From Mesotaenium endlicherianum (Eukaryota; Streptophyta; Zygnematophyceae; Zygnematales; Mesotaeniaceae): a stretch of 27,334 bases of DNA. Shown piece by piece: positions 26,411-27,334 of the stretch; the first letter of the stretch is position 1; every line of letters starts with the position of its first letter. The notes beneath the pieces were generated by a model that worked only from the letters and a program-made list of their open reading frames with translations, had not been told where the DNA came from and searched no databases. A program made the translations under genes and the position numbers. Where the stretch lies: positions 46,643 to 73,976 of the forward strand of contig WELA01010691.1 of NCBI GenBank assembly GCA_009602735.1, read 5' to 3'.

Positions 26411-27334
26411 TTATGGAGGGACTCCAGCGGCCCGAAGGTGGAACCGTGTCAACGCCCCTTTGGCATTGGTCAAGTGGTCCTTAAACTCCCAAGTGTCCCC
26501 AGAGGCATCGTAACCCTTCCATCGAATGAGGTATTTCATGACATATTTAGACGATCGACGGACCGAGCGAGCGTCTAAAATCTCATCGACCTCATATTCC
26601 TCAGGGTCGCCGTCCCGGACAGCGGGGACCGGTCCCGGTTGGACAGGGAACCGACCTGTGAACAGTGTATCACCTTTGATGTACGGTTCCAGGAAGGAGA
26701 CATTAAAGACCGGGTGCCCCTTGTATTCAGCTGACATGTTCAGTTTGTAAGCATTCTGACCGACACGACGGACCACCGAATATGGACCGACCCAGACAGG
26801 GCCAAGCTTTTTCTTGACCACACCAGGGAGGTACAGGTGCTGAGAATGCAGTTTGACTAAATCCCCCTTGGAAAATGTCAGTTCCCGACGGTGTTGATTA
26901 GCGTATTTTTGTTGGTTTTCTTGGGCCGTGTGCAAGTTTCGTTGGACTTCTGACAGGGTGTCAGCAAACTCCTGAGTTAACTGGAGGGAGACCGGGTTGT
27001 CAATCCCTTCAGGGTGAGTTAAAGATTCCCCTAGCACATCTAGAGGAGACTTAGGGACTCTACCCAGGCTGAGTTCAAAAGGAGTTTTGCCCGTTGACGC
27101 GTGCACCGCACTGTTGACCGCAAACTGAATTTGAGGCAACAGGTCATCCCAATTATCTTGTTTTTGGTTAATATATGCTCTCAGCACCTCCTGCAGAACT
27201 CGGTTAGTTCTTTCAGTTTGCCCGTCAGTCTGAGGGTGGTTTGCTGTGCTGAGCAGTTGTTTGACTCCCATTAACCCCATTAAAGCTCTCCAGAACTCAG
27301 AGGTGAATTTTGAGTCTCTGTCTGAGATGATATT
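26411..27334 (-). CDS. pol: Pol C-terminus: integrase core and chromodomain (partial)
   Basis: The frame runs in from the right window edge for 307 aa. It begins NIISDRDSKFTSEFW and reaches QTDGQTERTNR; the Asp (residue 5) and Glu (residue 41) are separated by 35 residues, as in DD35E integrases. A GPYSVVRRVGQNAYKL segment and FNVSFLEPYIKGD follow. A complete chromodomain then runs EYEVDEILDARSVRR, YLIRWKGYDASGDTWEFKDH and RFHLRAAG to the stop. Its aromatic positions (Tyr, Trp, Trp) are kept, unlike the interrupted domain of the 10680-17367 element. The first catalytic Asp, RNase H, RT and gag lie outside the window. Confidence 0.92.
   Translation of the reverse strand, partial: NIISDRDSKFTSEFWRALMGLMGVKQLLSTANHPQTDGQTERTNRVLQEVLRAYINQKQDNWDDLLPQIQFAVNSAVHASTGKTPFELSLGRVPKSPLDVLGESLTHPEGIDNPVSLQLTQEFADTLSEVQRNLHTAQENQQKYANQHRRELTFSKGDLVKLHSQHLYLPGVVKKKLGPVWVGPYSVVRRVGQNAYKLNMSAEYKGHPVFNVSFLEPYIKGDTLFTGRFPVQPGPVPAVRDGDPEEYEVDEILDARSVRRSSKYVMKYLIRWKGYDASGDTWEFKDHLTNAKGALTRFHLRAAGVPP

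Larger units (their letters stand above)
23635..27334 (-). mobile_element. 3' half of a Ty3/gypsy chromovirus with an extra ORF
   Basis: Reading leftward on the - strand: integrase core and chromodomain (27334-26411, continuing beyond the window), a 163-bp spacer with a polypurine-like copy, a 103-bp putative intron, a 558-aa extra ORF (26143-24467), a hairpin, a polypurine tract and a 719-bp LTR (24353-23635). No coding disruption is seen in the visible part. The 5' half and its LTR are outside the window, so insertion age and target duplication cannot be checked. Confidence 0.85.

Overview
The window is eukaryotic nuclear DNA. It contains spliced protein genes, microsatellites and several nested retrotransposons, and shows no bacterial operon structure. 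The best guess is a green plant lineage alga, possibly a charophyte such as Chara. Reasons are a plant-type PAO5-like polyamine oxidase, a centrin, plant-style Ty3/gypsy chromoviruses primed by initiator tRNA-Met, and a DIRS-like tyrosine-recombinase retroelement, a group known from green algae but not typical of flowering plants. The species is an inference, not something the sequence proves.

Region 1 (about 1-6300) is a GC-rich gene island. The last two visible exons of a centrin-like EF-hand gene (+ strand, stop at 904) converge on a two-exon flavin amine oxidase of PAO5 type (- strand, 6255 to 2056, 1042 aa). The oxidase is almost twice the usual length because of Gly/Pro/Ser/Ala-rich insertions, and it has a transit-peptide-like N-terminus. 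The interval between the genes holds two strong hairpins.

Region 2 (about 6300-10680) is AT-richer and gene-poor. It has a CA microsatellite, a minisatellite, and broken RNase H and tyrosine recombinase pieces of a DIRS-like element on the - strand.

Region 3 (10680-17367) is a nearly intact, young Ty3/gypsy chromovirus on the + strand. It has 503-bp LTRs differing at about 5 positions, a 5-bp AAAAA target duplication, gag, and pol in the -1 frame. A textbook A AAA AAC slippery site plus hairpin lies at the gag end, and one in-frame TAG interrupts the chromodomain.

Region 4 (17368-18959) carries a diverged LTR core and the reverse transcriptase part of the DIRS-like element. The chromovirus therefore appears to sit inside that older element.

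Region 5 (18960-23486) has a deleted LTR abutting a full 718-bp LTR, followed by a decayed, truncated gypsy element (+).

Region 6 (23635-27334) is the 3' half of a related element on the - strand: integrase with intact chromodomain, then an extra 558-aa coiled-coil ORF between pol and the 3' LTR. A consensus-quality 103-bp intron (donor, CTACTAAC branch site, CAG acceptor) lies directly before that ORF's ATG. This extra ORF is the most interesting and least explained part of the window.
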